The translations under genes and the position numbers were made by a program. From Pseudomonas sichuanensis (lineage in GTDB: Bacteria; Pseudomonadota; Gammaproteobacteria; Pseudomonadales; Pseudomonadaceae): a stretch of 64,000 nucleotides of DNA. Shown here piece after piece: positions 37,213 through 46,413 of the stretch. Under the pieces are notes generated by a model. The model saw only the letters and a program-made list of their open reading frames with translations. It made no database searches and had not been told where the DNA came from. The stretch lies in NCBI RefSeq assembly GCF_003231305.1, contig NZ_QKVM01000004.1, positions 1 through 64,000 on the forward strand. The letters run 5' to 3'. Numbering within the stretch: position 1 is the first letter of the stretch; each line of letters opens with the position of its first letter.

Positions 37213-40200
37213 AAGGAAGCTTCAACCTCTCGGAGTGGGCCCTCAAGCACCAGTCCTTCGTCTGGTACCTGATGTTCGTCGGCGTGCTGATGGGCATTTT
37301 CTCGTACTTCAACCTGGGCCGTGAGGAAGACCCCTCCTTCACCATCAAGACCATGGTGATTCAGAGCCGCTGGCCGGGTGCGACCCAGGACGAAACGCTC
37401 TACCAGATCACCGACCGCATCGAGAAGAAGCTCGAAGAACTCGACTCGCTCGACTACGTGAAGAGCTACACCCGCCCTGGCGAGTCCACGGTCTATGTCT
37501 ACCTGCGCGACACCACCAAGGCCAAGGACATTCCCGAAATCTGGTACCAGGTGCGCAAGAAGATCCAGGATATTCGCGGGCAGTTCCCCCAGGGCATCCA
37601 GGGCCCGGCCTTCAACGACGAGTTCGGCGACGTGTTCGGCTCGATCTACGCCTTCACCGCCGACGGCCTGACCCTGCGCCAGTTGCGCGACTATGTGGAG
37701 GTGGCCCGCGCCGAAGTCCGCGAGGTGCCCAACATCGGCAAGATCGAGCTGATCGGCACCCAGGACGAGGTGCTGTACCTGAACTTCTCGACCCGCAAGC
37801 TGGCGGCCCTGGGCATCGACCAGCGCCAGGCCATGCAGGCCCTGCAACAACAGAACGCGGTGACCCCGGCCGGGGTGATCGAGGCGGGGCCGGAACGCAT
37901 CTCGGTGCGCACAACCGGGCAGTTCGCCTCGGAGAAGGACCTGGAAACGGTGAACTTGCGCATCAACGACCGGTTCTTCCGTCTGGCGGACATCGCCGAC
38001 ATCGAGCGCGGCTACGTCGACCCGCCTGCGCCGATGTTCCGCTACAACGGCCAGACCGCCATCGGCCTGGCGATCGGCATGAAGGCCGGCAGCAACATCG
38101 AGGTGTTCGGCGCGGCGCTGAAAGAGAAGATGGACAAGGTGGTGCGCGACTTGCCGGTCGGCGTGGGCGTGCACAACGTGTCCGACCAGGCCGTGGTGGT
38201 CAAGCAGGCGGTCGGCGGCTTCACCAGCGCGCTGTTCGAGGCCGTGGTGATCGTGCTCGCCGTGAGCTTCGTCAGCCTCGGCATACGCGCGGGGCTGGTG
38301 GTGGCCTGCTCGATTCCGCTGGTGCTGGCCATGGTCTTCGTGTTCATGGAGTACAGCGACATCACCATGCAGCGGATCTCGCTCGGCGCGCTGATCATCG
38401 CCCTGGGCCTGCTGGTGGACGATGCGATGATCACCGTCGAGGTAATGGTCACGCGGCTGGAGATGGGCGAGACCAAGGAGCAGGCGGCCACGTTCGCCTA
38501 CACCTCGACGGCCTTCCCGATGCTGACCGGCACCCTGGTGACGGTGGCCGGTTTCGTGCCGATCGGCCTCAACGCCAGCTCCGCGGGCGAGTACACCTAT
38601 ACCCTGTTCGCGGTGATCGCCGTGGCCCTGATCGTGTCCTGGGTGGTGGCGGTCTTCTTCGCCCCGGTGCTCGGCGTACACATCCTCAACAGCAAGGTAA
38701 AGGCCCACGAGGCCAAGCCCGGGCGCCTCGACCGGGCGTTCGAGGGCGGGTTGCTGTGGTGCATGCGCAATCGCTGGCTGACCATCATCGGCACCATCGT
38801 CCTGTTCGCCTTGGCGCTTTTCTGCATGCGTTTCGTGCAGAACCAGTTCTTCCCGTCCTCGGACCGCCCGGAAATCCTCGTCGACCTCAACCTGCCGCAG
38901 AATGCCTCGATCGAGGAGACGCGCAAGGTGGTCGACCGCCTGGAGGCCAGGATCAAGGACGACCCGGACCTGGTGCGCTGGAGCACCTACATCGGCCAGG
39001 GCGCGATTCGTTTCTACCTGCCCCTCGACCAGCAGTTGCAGAACCCCTACTACGCCCAGCTGGTGATCGTCAGCAAGGGCTTCGAAGAGCGCCAGGGCAT
39101 GATGGATCGCCTGCAGAAGCTGCTGCATGAGGAATTCGTCGGCGTGGGCACCAACGTGCAGTCGCTGGAGATGGGCCCGCCGGTGGGGCGGCCGATCCAG
39201 TACCGGGTCAGCGGCAAGGACATCGACCAGGTGCGCCGGCATGCCATCGAGCTGGCAACCTTCCTCGACAGCAACGAGCACATCGGCGAGATGATCTACG
39301 ACTGGAACGAGCCCGGGAAGGTGCTGCGCATCGAGATCGCCCAGGACAAGGCCCGCCAGCTGGGGCTGTCGTCCGAGGACGTGGCCAACGTGATGAACAG
39401 TATCGTCAGCGGTGTGCAGGTCACCCAGGTCAACGACAACATTTACCTGGTCAACGTGGTCGCACGCGCCGAGGACAGCGAGCGTGGTTCGCCCGATACC
39501 TTGCAGAACCTGCAGATCGTCACGCCCAGCGGCGCGTCGATCCCGCTGCTGGCATTCGCCACCGTGCGCTATGAGCTGGAGCAGCCGCTGGTGTGGCGGC
39601 GTGACCGCAAGCCGACCATCACCATCAAGGCCTCGGTGGTCGGCGATATCCAGCCCACCGACCTGGTGGCCCAGCTCAAGCCGGGCATCGACGCGTTCGC
39701 CAGCAAGCTGCCGGTCGGCTACGAGGTGGCCACCGGGGGTACGGTCGAGGAGAGCGCCAAGGCCCAGGGCCCGATCCGCAAGGTCGTCCCGCTGATGCTG
39801 TTCCTCATGGCGACCTTCCTGATGATCCAGTTGCACAGCGTGCAGAAGCTGTTCCTGGTGGTCAGCGTGGCGCCCCTGGGGCTGATCGGTGTGGTCGTGG
39901 CGCTGGTGCCCACGGGCACGCCCATGGGCTTCGTGGCGATACTCGGGATTCTTGCCCTGGCCGGCATCATCATCCGCAACTCGGTGATCCTGGTGACCCA
40001 GATCGACGAATTCGAGGAACAGGGCCTGTCGCCCTGGGAGGCGGTGCTGGAGGCCACCAACCATCGCCGGCGGCCGATCCTGCTGACGGCGGCGGCCGCC
40101 AGCCTGGGCATGATCCCGATTGCCCGCGAGGTGTTCTGGGGGCCGATGGCCTACGCCATGATCGGCGGCATCATCAGTGCAACGCTGCTGACGCTGCTGT

Positions 40201-40271
40201 TCCTGCCGGCGCTGTACGTGGCCTGGTACAAGATCCGCGAGCCGGAGTACAAGCATTCCGACAGTCATTGA
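37209..40271 (+). CDS. RND efflux pump transporter (TriC-like)
   Basis: The 1020-residue inner-membrane pump has the AcrB/MexB plan: TM1 at about residues 15-33, a long porter domain, then TM2-6 (ALFEAVVIVLAVSFVSLG). TM4 carries the proton-relay pair in GLLVDDAMITVEVMV (Asp-Asp), and the second half mirrors the first. The sequence RWPGATQDETLYQITDRIEKKLEELDSLDYV is typical of TriC/HAE-like transporters. No outer-membrane channel gene follows, so it probably uses a shared TolC-type channel. Drug or metabolite specificity is not visible. Confidence 0.92.
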   Translation: MKGSFNLSEWALKHQSFVWYLMFVGVLMGIFSYFNLGREEDPSFTIKTMVIQSRWPGATQDETLYQITDRIEKKLEELDSLDYVKSYTRPGESTVYVYLRDTTKAKDIPEIWYQVRKKIQDIRGQFPQGIQGPAFNDEFGDVFGSIYAFTADGLTLRQLRDYVEVARAEVREVPNIGKIELIGTQDEVLYLNFSTRKLAALGIDQRQAMQALQQQNAVTPAGVIEAGPERISVRTTGQFASEKDLETVNLRINDRFFRLADIADIERGYVDPPAPMFRYNGQTAIGLAIGMKAGSNIEVFGAALKEKMDKVVRDLPVGVGVHNVSDQAVVVKQAVGGFTSALFEAVVIVLAVSFVSLGIRAGLVVACSIPLVLAMVFVFMEYSDITMQRISLGALIIALGLLVDDAMITVEVMVTRLEMGETKEQAATFAYTSTAFPMLTGTLVTVAGFVPIGLNASSAGEYTYTLFAVIAVALIVSWVVAVFFAPVLGVHILNSKVKAHEAKPGRLDRAFEGGLLWCMRNRWLTIIGTIVLFALALFCMRFVQNQFFPSSDRPEILVDLNLPQNASIEETRKVVDRLEARIKDDPDLVRWSTYIGQGAIRFYLPLDQQLQNPYYAQLVIVSKGFEERQGMMDRLQKLLHEEFVGVGTNVQSLEMGPPVGRPIQYRVSGKDIDQVRRHAIELATFLDSNEHIGEMIYDWNEPGKVLRIEIAQDKARQLGLSSEDVANVMNSIVSGVQVTQVNDNIYLVNVVARAEDSERGSPDTLQNLQIVTPSGASIPLLAFATVRYELEQPLVWRRDRKPTITIKASVVGDIQPTDLVAQLKPGIDAFASKLPVGYEVATGGTVEESAKAQGPIRKVVPLMLFLMATFLMIQLHSVQKLFLVVSVAPLGLIGVVVALVPTGTPMGFVAILGILALAGIIIRNSVILVTQIDEFEEQGLSPWEAVLEATNHRRRPILLTAAAASLGMIPIAREVFWGPMAYAMIGGIISATLLTLLFLPALYVAWYKIREPEYKHSDSH

Positions 40272-40275
40272 TTGC

Positions 40276-40348
40276 GTGGGAGCGGGCTTGCCCCGCGAGG
40301 GCGATGGGAGATTCACCGGCCTCATCGCGGGGCAAGCCCGCTCCCACA
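40276..40348. repeat. REP pair (inverted)
   Basis: Two type-A arms with about 25 bases between lie after the RND pump gene and before the oscA leader. Confidence 0.95.
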
Positions 40349-40381
40349 GGTCCCGCGTCAGTGACTTGAAATTCAGTTATA

Positions 40382-40413
40382 TAAACATTCTTAAACAGTA
40401 TTTTTAAGAATAA
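40382..40413 (+). promoter_or_regulatory. oscA leader AT-rich motif, shared with tonB
   Basis: Two TAAACA units (40382 and 40392, one helical turn apart) are followed by TATTTTTAAGAATAA. Almost the same series stands upstream of tonB. The location in front of a sulfur-starvation gene suggests a CysB binding and promoter site; that assignment is inference. Confidence 0.5.
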
Positions 40414-40498
40414 CCCCGCCTCACTACTATGGCTCTCACGCCAGGCGCTAATCCCCTTCAAACCTCTGCCCGGCACCCTTACTCCAAGGAGAACGAGC

Positions 40499-40681
40499 AT
40501 GAGTGCATCACTGCGCAGCATCGACGGTCAGGACGAAGCCACCATCCTGCGGGAAATCCAGAGCGCGCTGCGCGACCTGCGCTTCGGCGCCGTGGAGATC
40601 ACCGTGCACAACGCCCAGGTGGTGCAGATCGAACGCAAGGAGAAGTTCCGCCTGCAGCAGCCCGGCAACAAGGCCGGCTGA
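40499..40681 (+). CDS. oscA: OscA/DUF2292 small sulfur-starvation protein
   Basis: The 60-residue protein has the DUF2292/YezD pattern ILREIQSALRDLRFGAVEITVHNAQVVQIERKEKFRL. In pseudomonads OscA is made under sulfur limitation and precedes the sulfate-transport genes, as here (sbp starts 47 bases later). AAGGAG lies 7 bases before ATG. Its mechanism is unknown in my knowledge; it is needed for organosulfur use under some stresses. Confidence 0.88.
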   Translation: MSASLRSIDGQDEATILREIQSALRDLRFGAVEITVHNAQVVQIERKEKFRLQQPGNKAG

Positions 40682-40728
40682 TCACGCAACAACCCTAATT
40701 AGAAAAAATGCCAATCGGGAGCTTCACC

Positions 40729-41736
40729 ATGTCCATCCGCCGTTATGCGCTTGCCGCCCTGGCCAGCGCCGTTTTTGCCGGTTCCGCGATCGCCAAGGAC
40801 TTCGAACTGTTGAACGTGTCCTATGACCCGACCCGCGAGCTGTACCAGCAGTACAACGCCGAGTTCATCAAGCACTGGCAAGCCGCTCACCCGGGCGACA
40901 AGGTGAAGATCCAGCAATCCCACGGCGGTTCGGGCAAGCAGGCCCGCGCGGTGATCGATGGCCTGCGTGCCGACGTGGTAACCCTGGCCCTGGCCGGCGA
41001 CATCGATGAAGTCGCCAAGCTCGGCAAGACCCTGCCGGAGGACTGGCAGAAGCGCCTGCCGGACGCCAGCACCCCGTACACCTCGACCATCGTGTTCCTG
41101 GTGCGCAAGGGCAACCCGAAAGGCATCAAGGACTGGGGCGACCTGATCAAGAAGGACGTCTCGGTGATCACCCCCAACCCGAAAACCTCCGGCGGCGCCC
41201 GCTGGAACTTCCTCGCCGCCTGGGCCTACGGCCTGAAAGCCGGCGGTAGCGAAGACAAGGCCAAAGCCTACGTGCAGGAGCTGTTCAAGCACGTACCGGT
41301 GCTGGATACCGGCGCCCGTGGCTCGACCATCACCTTCGTCAACAACGGCCAGGGCGATGTGCTGCTGGCCTGGGAGAACGAGGCCTTCCTGGCGCTGAAA
41401 GAAGACGGTGGCGCCGACAAGTTCGAGATCGTCGTGCCGTCGCTGTCGATCCTCGCCGAGCCGCCGGTGGCGGTGGTCGACAAGAACGCCGAGAAGAAGG
41501 GCAACGAGCAGATCGCCGAGGAATACCTCAAGCACCTGTACAGCCCGGCGGGCCAGAAGATCGCCGCCGAGAACTTCTACCGTCCGCGTGATGCGAAAGT
41601 CGCCGCCGAGTTTGCCAAGCAGTTCCCGAAACTGGACCTGGTGACCATCGACAAGGACTTCGGTGGCTGGAAGACTGCACAGCCGAAGTTCTTCAATGAC
41701 GGCGGTGTGTTCGACCAGATTTATCAGGCACAGTGA
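40729..41736 (+). CDS. sbp: Sulfate ABC transporter periplasmic binding protein
   Basis: The 335-residue protein has a signal peptide ([15 protein letters not shown], cleavage after IAK region) and the SBP fold [22 protein letters not shown]. Sulfate-contact loops are [18 protein letters not shown] and [16 protein letters not shown], where Ser and Gly backbone amides bind the anion. ATG at 40729 follows GGGAG by 8 bases; an ATG at 40708 would add seven residues without a site. A REP lies between this gene and cysT. Confidence 0.94.
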   Translation: MSIRRYALAALASAVFAGSAIAKDFELLNVSYDPTRELYQQYNAEFIKHWQAAHPGDKVKIQQSHGGSGKQARAVIDGLRADVVTLALAGDIDEVAKLGKTLPEDWQKRLPDASTPYTSTIVFLVRKGNPKGIKDWGDLIKKDVSVITPNPKTSGGARWNFLAAWAYGLKAGGSEDKAKAYVQELFKHVPVLDTGARGSTITFVNNGQGDVLLAWENEAFLALKEDGGADKFEIVVPSLSILAEPPVAVVDKNAEKKGNEQIAEEYLKHLYSPAGQKIAAENFYRPRDAKVAAEFAKQFPKLDLVTIDKDFGGWKTAQPKFFNDGGVFDQIYQAQ

Positions 41737-41765
41737 TCGGCTGTTCAAGCCATGTATGGTGATGG

Positions 41766-41854
41766 CGTGGGAGCGGGCTTGCCCCGCGATGACGATGGCG
41801 AGGCCAATGCCGCCATCGCGGGGCAAGTCGCATCGGCGCACCGCCGCTCCCACG
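41766..41854. repeat. REP pair with insertion in second arm
   Basis: GTGGGAGCGGGCTTGCCCC opens the element; the opposite arm is broken by an extra GCATCGGCGCAC block before CCGCTCCCAC. It lies inside the sbp-cysTWA operon, directly after sbp. Confidence 0.85.
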
Positions 41855-41946
41855 CCATTCACAGGCGCAGCCACCGTTTCACCCTTCAGTAGCCTGCATG
41901 TGCCCGGGACCGACCCCGGGCTTCGTGCGTTCAACCAGGGACCTTT

Positions 41947-42765
41947 ATGTCACGTCGTATATCCCCCGTCATACCCGGCTTCGGGCTGACGCTGGGCTAC
42001 ACCTTGGTGTACCTCAGCCTGATCGTGCTGATACCGCTGGCGGCCATGTTCATCCATGCCTCGCAGCTGACCTGGGAGCAGTTCTGGAACATCGTCAGCG
42101 CGCCGCGGGTCATCGCCGCGCTGAAGCTGAGTTTCGGCACCGCCCTGTTCGCCGCCATCATCAATGGCGTGATCGGCACCCTGCTGGCCTGGGTGCTGGT
42201 GCGCTACACCTTCCCCGGGCGCAAGATCATCGACGCGATGATCGACCTGCCGTTCGCCCTGCCCACGGCCGTGGCCGGTATCGCCTTGACCGCGCTGTAC
42301 GCGCCGGCAGGCTGGGTCGGCCAGTTCGCCACCGACCTGGGCTTCAAGATCGCCTACACCCCACTGGGCATCACCCTGGCACTGACCTTCGTCACCCTGC
42401 CGTTCGTGGTGCGCACGGTGCAGCCGGTGCTGGCCGACATCCCGCGTGAAGTGGAAGAGGCCGCCGCCTGCCTGGGCGCGAAACCCTTGCAGGTGTTCCG
42501 CCACATCCTGGCGCCGGCGCTGCTGCCGGCCTGGCTGACCGGCTTCGCCCTGGCCTTCGCCCGCGGCGTGGGCGAGTACGGCTCGGTGATCTTCATCGCC
42601 GGCAACATGCCGATGAAGACCGAGATCCTGCCGTTGCTGATCATGGTCAAGCTCGACCAGTACGACTACACCGGCGCCACTGCCATCGGCGTGTTGATGC
42701 TGGTGGTTTCCTTCATCCTGCTGCTGCTGATCAACTTGCTGCAGCGGCGCATCGAAACCCCTTGA
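41947..42765 (+). CDS. cysT: Sulfate/thiosulfate ABC transporter permease CysT
   Basis: The 272-residue permease has six predicted transmembrane helices (first [23 protein letters not shown]). It shows [19 protein letters not shown] and the EAA loop [23 protein letters not shown]. It pairs with CysW to form the channel for sulfate or thiosulfate. cysW follows after 13 bases. The gap to sbp is 210 bases and is filled mainly by the REP. Confidence 0.95.
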   Translation: MSRRISPVIPGFGLTLGYTLVYLSLIVLIPLAAMFIHASQLTWEQFWNIVSAPRVIAALKLSFGTALFAAIINGVIGTLLAWVLVRYTFPGRKIIDAMIDLPFALPTAVAGIALTALYAPAGWVGQFATDLGFKIAYTPLGITLALTFVTLPFVVRTVQPVLADIPREVEEAAACLGAKPLQVFRHILAPALLPAWLTGFALAFARGVGEYGSVIFIAGNMPMKTEILPLLIMVKLDQYDYTGATAIGVLMLVVSFILLLLINLLQRRIETP

Positions 42766-42778
42766 AGGAGGCCCGCTA

Positions 42779-43651
42779 ATGTCTTCATCGACCCTTGGCG
42801 CGAGCGCTGCCGCCAACGCCGCCCGGCGTGGCAGCGCCACTTCGCGCCGCGTGCTGATCACCCTGGCCTGGATCGTCTTCGCCCTGTTCCTGGCCCTGCC
42901 GCTGGTGATCGTGGTGTCCCAGGCGCTCAAGAACGGCTTCGGCACGTTCTTCGAGGCGATCTTCGAGGCCGATGCGCTGTCGGCGCTCAAGCTCACCCTG
43001 CTGGCGGTGGCCATTTCGGTGCCGCTGAACCTGCTGTTCGGGGTCAGTGCCGCCTGGTGCGTGAGCAAATACACCTTCCGCGGCAAGAGCCTGCTGGTGA
43101 CCCTGATCGACCTGCCATTCTCGGTGTCGCCGGTGATCGCCGGCCTGGTCTACGTGCTGATGTTCGGCGCCCAGGGCCTGTTCGGCCCGTGGCTGCAGGA
43201 CCACGATATCCAGATCGTGTTCGCCCTGCCGGGCATTGTCCTGGCGACCATCTTCGTCACCGTGCCGTTCGTGGCCCGTGAACTGATCCCGCTGATGCAG
43301 GAGCAGGGCACCCAGGAAGAGGAGGCCGCGCGCCTGCTCGGCGCCAACGGCTGGCAGATGTTCTGGCACGTCACCCTGCCGAACATCAAATGGGGCCTGA
43401 TCTACGGCGTGGTGCTGTGCACCGCGCGGGCAATGGGCGAGTTCGGCGCGGTGTCGGTGGTGTCCGGGCATATCCGTGGCGTCACCAACACCTTGCCGCT
43501 GCACGTGGAGATCCTCTACAACGAGTACAACCATGTCGCGGCCTTCAGCGTGGCCAGCCTGCTGCTGATCCTGGCGCTCTTCATCCTGCTGCTCAAGCAG
43601 TGGAGCGAGAACCGTATTAACCGCCTGCGCCATAGCGCCGCGGAGGAATGA
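42779..43651 (+). CDS. cysW: Sulfate/thiosulfate ABC transporter permease CysW
   Basis: The 290-residue partner permease starts with a polar N-terminal stretch (about 25 residues), then helix [22 protein letters not shown]. Family marks are [34 protein letters not shown] and the EAA loop [29 protein letters not shown] precedes ATG. The ATPase gene follows three bases after the stop. Confidence 0.95.
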   Translation: MSSSTLGASAAANAARRGSATSRRVLITLAWIVFALFLALPLVIVVSQALKNGFGTFFEAIFEADALSALKLTLLAVAISVPLNLLFGVSAAWCVSKYTFRGKSLLVTLIDLPFSVSPVIAGLVYVLMFGAQGLFGPWLQDHDIQIVFALPGIVLATIFVTVPFVARELIPLMQEQGTQEEEAARLLGANGWQMFWHVTLPNIKWGLIYGVVLCTARAMGEFGAVSVVSGHIRGVTNTLPLHVEILYNEYNHVAAFSVASLLLILALFILLLKQWSENRINRLRHSAAEE

Positions 43652-43654
43652 TTC

Positions 43655-44644
43655 ATGTCGATCGAAGTTCGTAATGTCAGCAAGCGCTTCAACAGCTTCC
43701 AGGCCCTGAACGCCATCAACCTGGATATCCACAGCGGCGAGCTGGTGGCCCTGCTCGGTCCGTCCGGCTGTGGCAAGACCACCCTGCTGCGCATCATCGC
43801 CGGCCTGGAAACGCCGGATGACGGCAGCATCGTGTTCCACGGCGAGGATGTCTCGGGCCACGACGTGCGTGACCGTAACGTCGGCTTCGTGTTCCAGCAC
43901 TACGCGCTGTTCCGCCACATGAGTGTGTTCGACAACGTCGCGTTCGGCCTGCGCATGAAACCCAAGGGCGAGCGCCCGAGCGAGAGCAAGATCGCCGAGA
44001 AGGTCCATGAGCTGCTGAACATGGTCCAGCTCGACTGGCTGTCCGACCGCTACCCCGAGCAGCTGTCCGGTGGCCAGCGCCAGCGTATCGCCCTGGCCCG
44101 CGCCCTGGCGGTGGAGCCCAAGGTGCTGTTGCTCGACGAGCCGTTCGGCGCCCTCGACGCCAAGGTGCGCAAGGAGCTGCGCCGCTGGCTGGCGCGCCTG
44201 CACGAGGACATCAACCTGACCTCGGTGTTCGTCACCCACGACCAGGAAGAGGCCATGGAAGTGGCCGACCGCATCGTGGTGATGAACAAGGGCGTGATCG
44301 AGCAGATCGGCTCGCCGGGCGAGGTGTACGAGAAGCCGGCCAACGATTTCGTCTACCACTTCCTCGGCGATTCCAACCGCCTGGCGCTCAGCGAAGGGCA
44401 CCATGTGCTGTTCCGCCCGCACGAAGTGTCGCTGTCGCGCCATGAAACCGAAGGCCACCATGCCGCCGAGGTGCGTGACATTCGCCCGCTGGGCGCGACT
44501 ACCCGGGTGACCTTGAAGGTGGAAGGGCAGAGCGAGCTGATCGAGGCCGAGGTGGTCAAGGACCACGACAGCCTGACCGGGCTGGCACGCGGCGAGACGC
44601 TGTTCTTCCGGCCGAAGGTGTGGCAGAAGGTGGCGGATATCTAA
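43655..44644 (+). CDS. cysA: Sulfate/thiosulfate ABC transporter ATPase CysA
   Basis: The 329-residue ATPase shows Walker [24 protein letters not shown], signature [17 protein letters not shown], Walker [13 protein letters not shown] and [11 protein letters not shown]. The short regulatory C-terminal domain ends [14 protein letters not shown] degraded second copy of that last stretch occurs about 600 bases downstream (45201-45256). It ends the oscA-sbp-cysTWA sulfur-uptake run and is followed by a strong hairpin. Confidence 0.96.
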   Translation: MSIEVRNVSKRFNSFQALNAINLDIHSGELVALLGPSGCGKTTLLRIIAGLETPDDGSIVFHGEDVSGHDVRDRNVGFVFQHYALFRHMSVFDNVAFGLRMKPKGERPSESKIAEKVHELLNMVQLDWLSDRYPEQLSGGQRQRIALARALAVEPKVLLLDEPFGALDAKVRKELRRWLARLHEDINLTSVFVTHDQEEAMEVADRIVVMNKGVIEQIGSPGEVYEKPANDFVYHFLGDSNRLALSEGHHVLFRPHEVSLSRHETEGHHAAEVRDIRPLGATTRVTLKVEGQSELIEAEVVKDHDSLTGLARGETLFFRPKVWQKVADI

Positions 44645-44655
44645 GGTCTTCGACA

Positions 44656-44689
44656 ACTGAAATGCCGAGCTATCGCTCGGCATTTCAGT
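44656..44689. terminator. 15-bp perfect hairpin after cysA
   Basis: ACTGAAATGCCGAGC, loop TATC, GCTCGGCATTTCAGT forms a perfect stem between cysA and the convergent small gene. T-runs are weak, but the stem and position suit a bidirectional terminator. Confidence 0.7.
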
Positions 44690-44719
44690 CAGACAAAGGC
44701 CGGGGTGGCAACTGCAGCG

Positions 44720-45070
44720 CTATTTCACGATCAGGCAAGCGTTAGCCTCGCACAAACTGCCAAAACCTCTCACCGACACATGAGGCATGACCGTATCTAG
44801 CGCAGGACTGTCACCCCATGAAAGGATCGCTGGCGTTTTCAGAAACTCTTCATTGGCTTTAAAGGTCGCCTTTGCCTCGACAGTCTCAACTGTTTTTCCT
44901 CGTTTTACCAAGAACAACGGTTTGTCGGAGGTGTTGAGGATTTCGAGTGCTGGCCTGGCGCTACTTGAGTCCACTTCGACCTCATTGGAGTCACTTGTCT
45001 GTGCAACCGTGGGCAGCGAAAGGAAGAGGGATGAAAGTAGAGACAAGGTGAAGATGCTTCGTGTTTTCAT
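44720..45070 (-). CDS. Small exported protein of unknown function
   Basis: The 116-residue protein has a signal peptide (basic MKTRS, core IFTLSLLSSLFLSLP, cleavage near VAQ). The mature domain of about 93 residues includes RPALEILNTSDKPLFLVKRGKTVETVEAKATF and a Cys pair in CEANAC near the end. ATG at 45070 follows AAGGAG by 7 bases; an ATG at 45076 is too close to that site. Its base composition looks clearly less GC-rich than the genes on either side (codons such as AAA, TTT, TCA are frequent), which suggests recent arrival. I do not recognise a family. Confidence 0.75.
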   Translation of the reverse strand: MKTRSIFTLSLLSSLFLSLPTVAQTSDSNEVEVDSSSARPALEILNTSDKPLFLVKRGKTVETVEAKATFKANEEFLKTPAILSWGDSPALDTVMPHVSVRGFGSLCEANACLIVK

Positions 45071-45200
45071 GAGCATACTCCTTGGATGTTTTGAGACCTT
45101 ACTCTTCAGTACGTGCCTGATGTAACTGGTAAAAATGTCAGTTGATTTCAGGATCCCCAGCTGCACCCAATGGACGTTTTTATCCGTTGCCCGGGAGTCG

Positions 45201-45256
45201 GTAAGCGGGGGCTCGTTCCGCCGGGGAGCCAAGGTTTGGCAGAAGGCGGCGGATAA
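45201..45256 (+). pseudogene. Decayed duplicate of the cysA 3' end
   Basis: The translated stretch SFRRGAKVWQKAADKL matches the CysA end [13 protein letters not shown]. At DNA level AAGGTTTGGCAGAAGG and GGCGGATA correspond to AAGGTGTGGCAGAAGG and GGCGGATA of 44615-44637, with only a few changes over about 26 bases. It lies in the same orientation, downstream of the small exported gene. Confidence 0.65.
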
Positions 45257-45324
45257 GCTTTGCCCCCAACCATCAGAATCTCCTCCAGGGATTCGCATAA
45301 CGTTCGGTCCTTGCGCGAGTCCCT

Positions 45325-45370
45325 TGTAGGAGCGGCCTTGTGTCGCGATCGAGGGCGCAGCCCTCGCGGC
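45325..45370. repeat. Type-B REP half plus hairpin
   Basis: TGTAGGAGCGGCCTTGTGTCG is one arm of the type-B REP without a partner, followed by GAGGGCGCAGCCCTC, a small hairpin. Confidence 0.7.
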
Positions 45371-45493
45371 AATTTCATGCCTTGCGCGAATATTTTGCAT
45401 GCCTTCAAGGCATCGCTTTTAACTCACCCATTCACAGGCCACGAAATACGCGGGTTTGAAGCATCATTCCAAAAACAATATTCAATTAAGTTC

Positions 45494-45527
45494 TAAACAT
45501 AATTTTAAACATTACTTTAAGAGATAA
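45494..45527 (+). promoter_or_regulatory. tonB leader AT-rich motif, shared with oscA
   Basis: TAAACA (45494) and TAAACA (45506) followed by TTACTTTAAGAGATAA match the oscA leader (same order, one or two base changes). It is 59 bases before the tonB start and is a candidate sulfur-limitation promoter. Confidence 0.5.
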
Positions 45528-45585
45528 GCCTCTGGCCCCGATGATTCAGCCACACACCTGAATCGAGACCCCAGGAGTTTCAGCA

Positions 45586-46383
45586 ATGGGTAATGTCCAG
45601 TCGGCCGTCAGGGCCTTTGAGCAGCCATGGCACCCGGCATCGGGCGACCTGGTCGAGCTCGGACGCACGCTGCGCCTGCCGCTTGGCCAGTTGCGCCTGC
45701 AGCGCACGCCGGTGAGCGGCCTCAAGCGCCGCGACAAACTGGCGCTGGGCCTGCTGGTGCTGGCCCTGCATGGCGCCGCCGCCTACTGGATCAGCCAGGC
45801 GCCGACCCCGGCGCTGCCGGTCGTGCCGCCTCAGATCCCGCCCATGACCATCGAGTTCGCCGCGCCCGCACCGCCGGTCGTCGAGCCGCCGCCACCTGCC
45901 CCGGCACCGCCTGTGGTCGAACCGCCACCGCCGGTGGTCGACGAGCTGGCCGCCAAGCCAAAGCCCAAGCCGAAACCGGTGCCCAAGCCGGTGGCCAAGC
46001 CGCAACCCAAGCCACAGCCGAAACCGGTCGAAGCACCGCCGCCAACGCCGGTGGCTGCCCCGGCGCCGCCTGCGCCAGCCGCACCGCCCGCGCCGGCCCC
46101 GGTGACCCCGGCATCGGCCAACGCCGCGTACCTGAAGAACCCGGCCCCCGAGTACCCGCAGATGGCCCTGCGCCGTGGCTGGGAAGGCACCGTGCTGCTG
46201 CGCGTCGAGGTGCTGCCCAGCGGCAAGCCCGGGCAGATCCAGCTGCAGAAGAGCAGTGGCCGTGACGCCCTGGATGCTGCCGCGCTGGCCGCGGTCAAGC
46301 GCTGGAGCTTCGTCCCCGCCAAGCAGGGCGACGTAGCCCTGGCCGGCTGGGTCAGCGTACCCATCGATTTCAAGCTTCGTTAA
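45586..46383 (+). CDS. tonB: TonB energy-transducing protein
   Basis: The 265-residue protein has an unusually long cytoplasmic N-terminus (about 50 residues) before the single membrane helix LALGLLVLALHGAAAYWI. A long Pro/Lys/Glu-rich periplasmic linker (EPPPPAPAPP, KPKPKPKPVPKP) and the TonB C-terminal domain (YPQMALRRGWEGTVLLRVEV, then LDAAALAAVKRWSFVPA) follow. It couples the proton gradient through ExbB-ExbD to outer-membrane receptors. AGGAG precedes ATG. Its location among sulfur genes suggests uptake of sulfonates or sulfate esters. Confidence 0.93.
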   Translation: MGNVQSAVRAFEQPWHPASGDLVELGRTLRLPLGQLRLQRTPVSGLKRRDKLALGLLVLALHGAAAYWISQAPTPALPVVPPQIPPMTIEFAAPAPPVVEPPPPAPAPPVVEPPPPVVDELAAKPKPKPKPVPKPVAKPQPKPQPKPVEAPPPTPVAAPAPPAPAAPPAPAPVTPASANAAYLKNPAPEYPQMALRRGWEGTVLLRVEVLPSGKPGQIQLQKSSGRDALDAAALAAVKRWSFVPAKQGDVALAGWVSVPIDFKLR

Positions 46384-46413
46384 TTCGCCACCGCACAAAG
46401 GAAGGACATCACC

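Larger units (their letters stand above)
45071..45585. other. Intergenic region with cysA remnant, REP and tonB leader
   Basis: It holds the promoter side of the small exported gene, a decayed cysA 3' fragment (45201-45256), a type-B REP half (45325-45370) and the tonB leader motif (45494-45527). The open frame 45135-45329 is not a gene; its middle is the cysA remnant. Confidence 0.7.

Noticed and set aside
45135..45329. 65-codon frame downstream of the small exported gene
   Set aside because: Its central part is the decayed cysA tail and the rest lacks any gene-like features.
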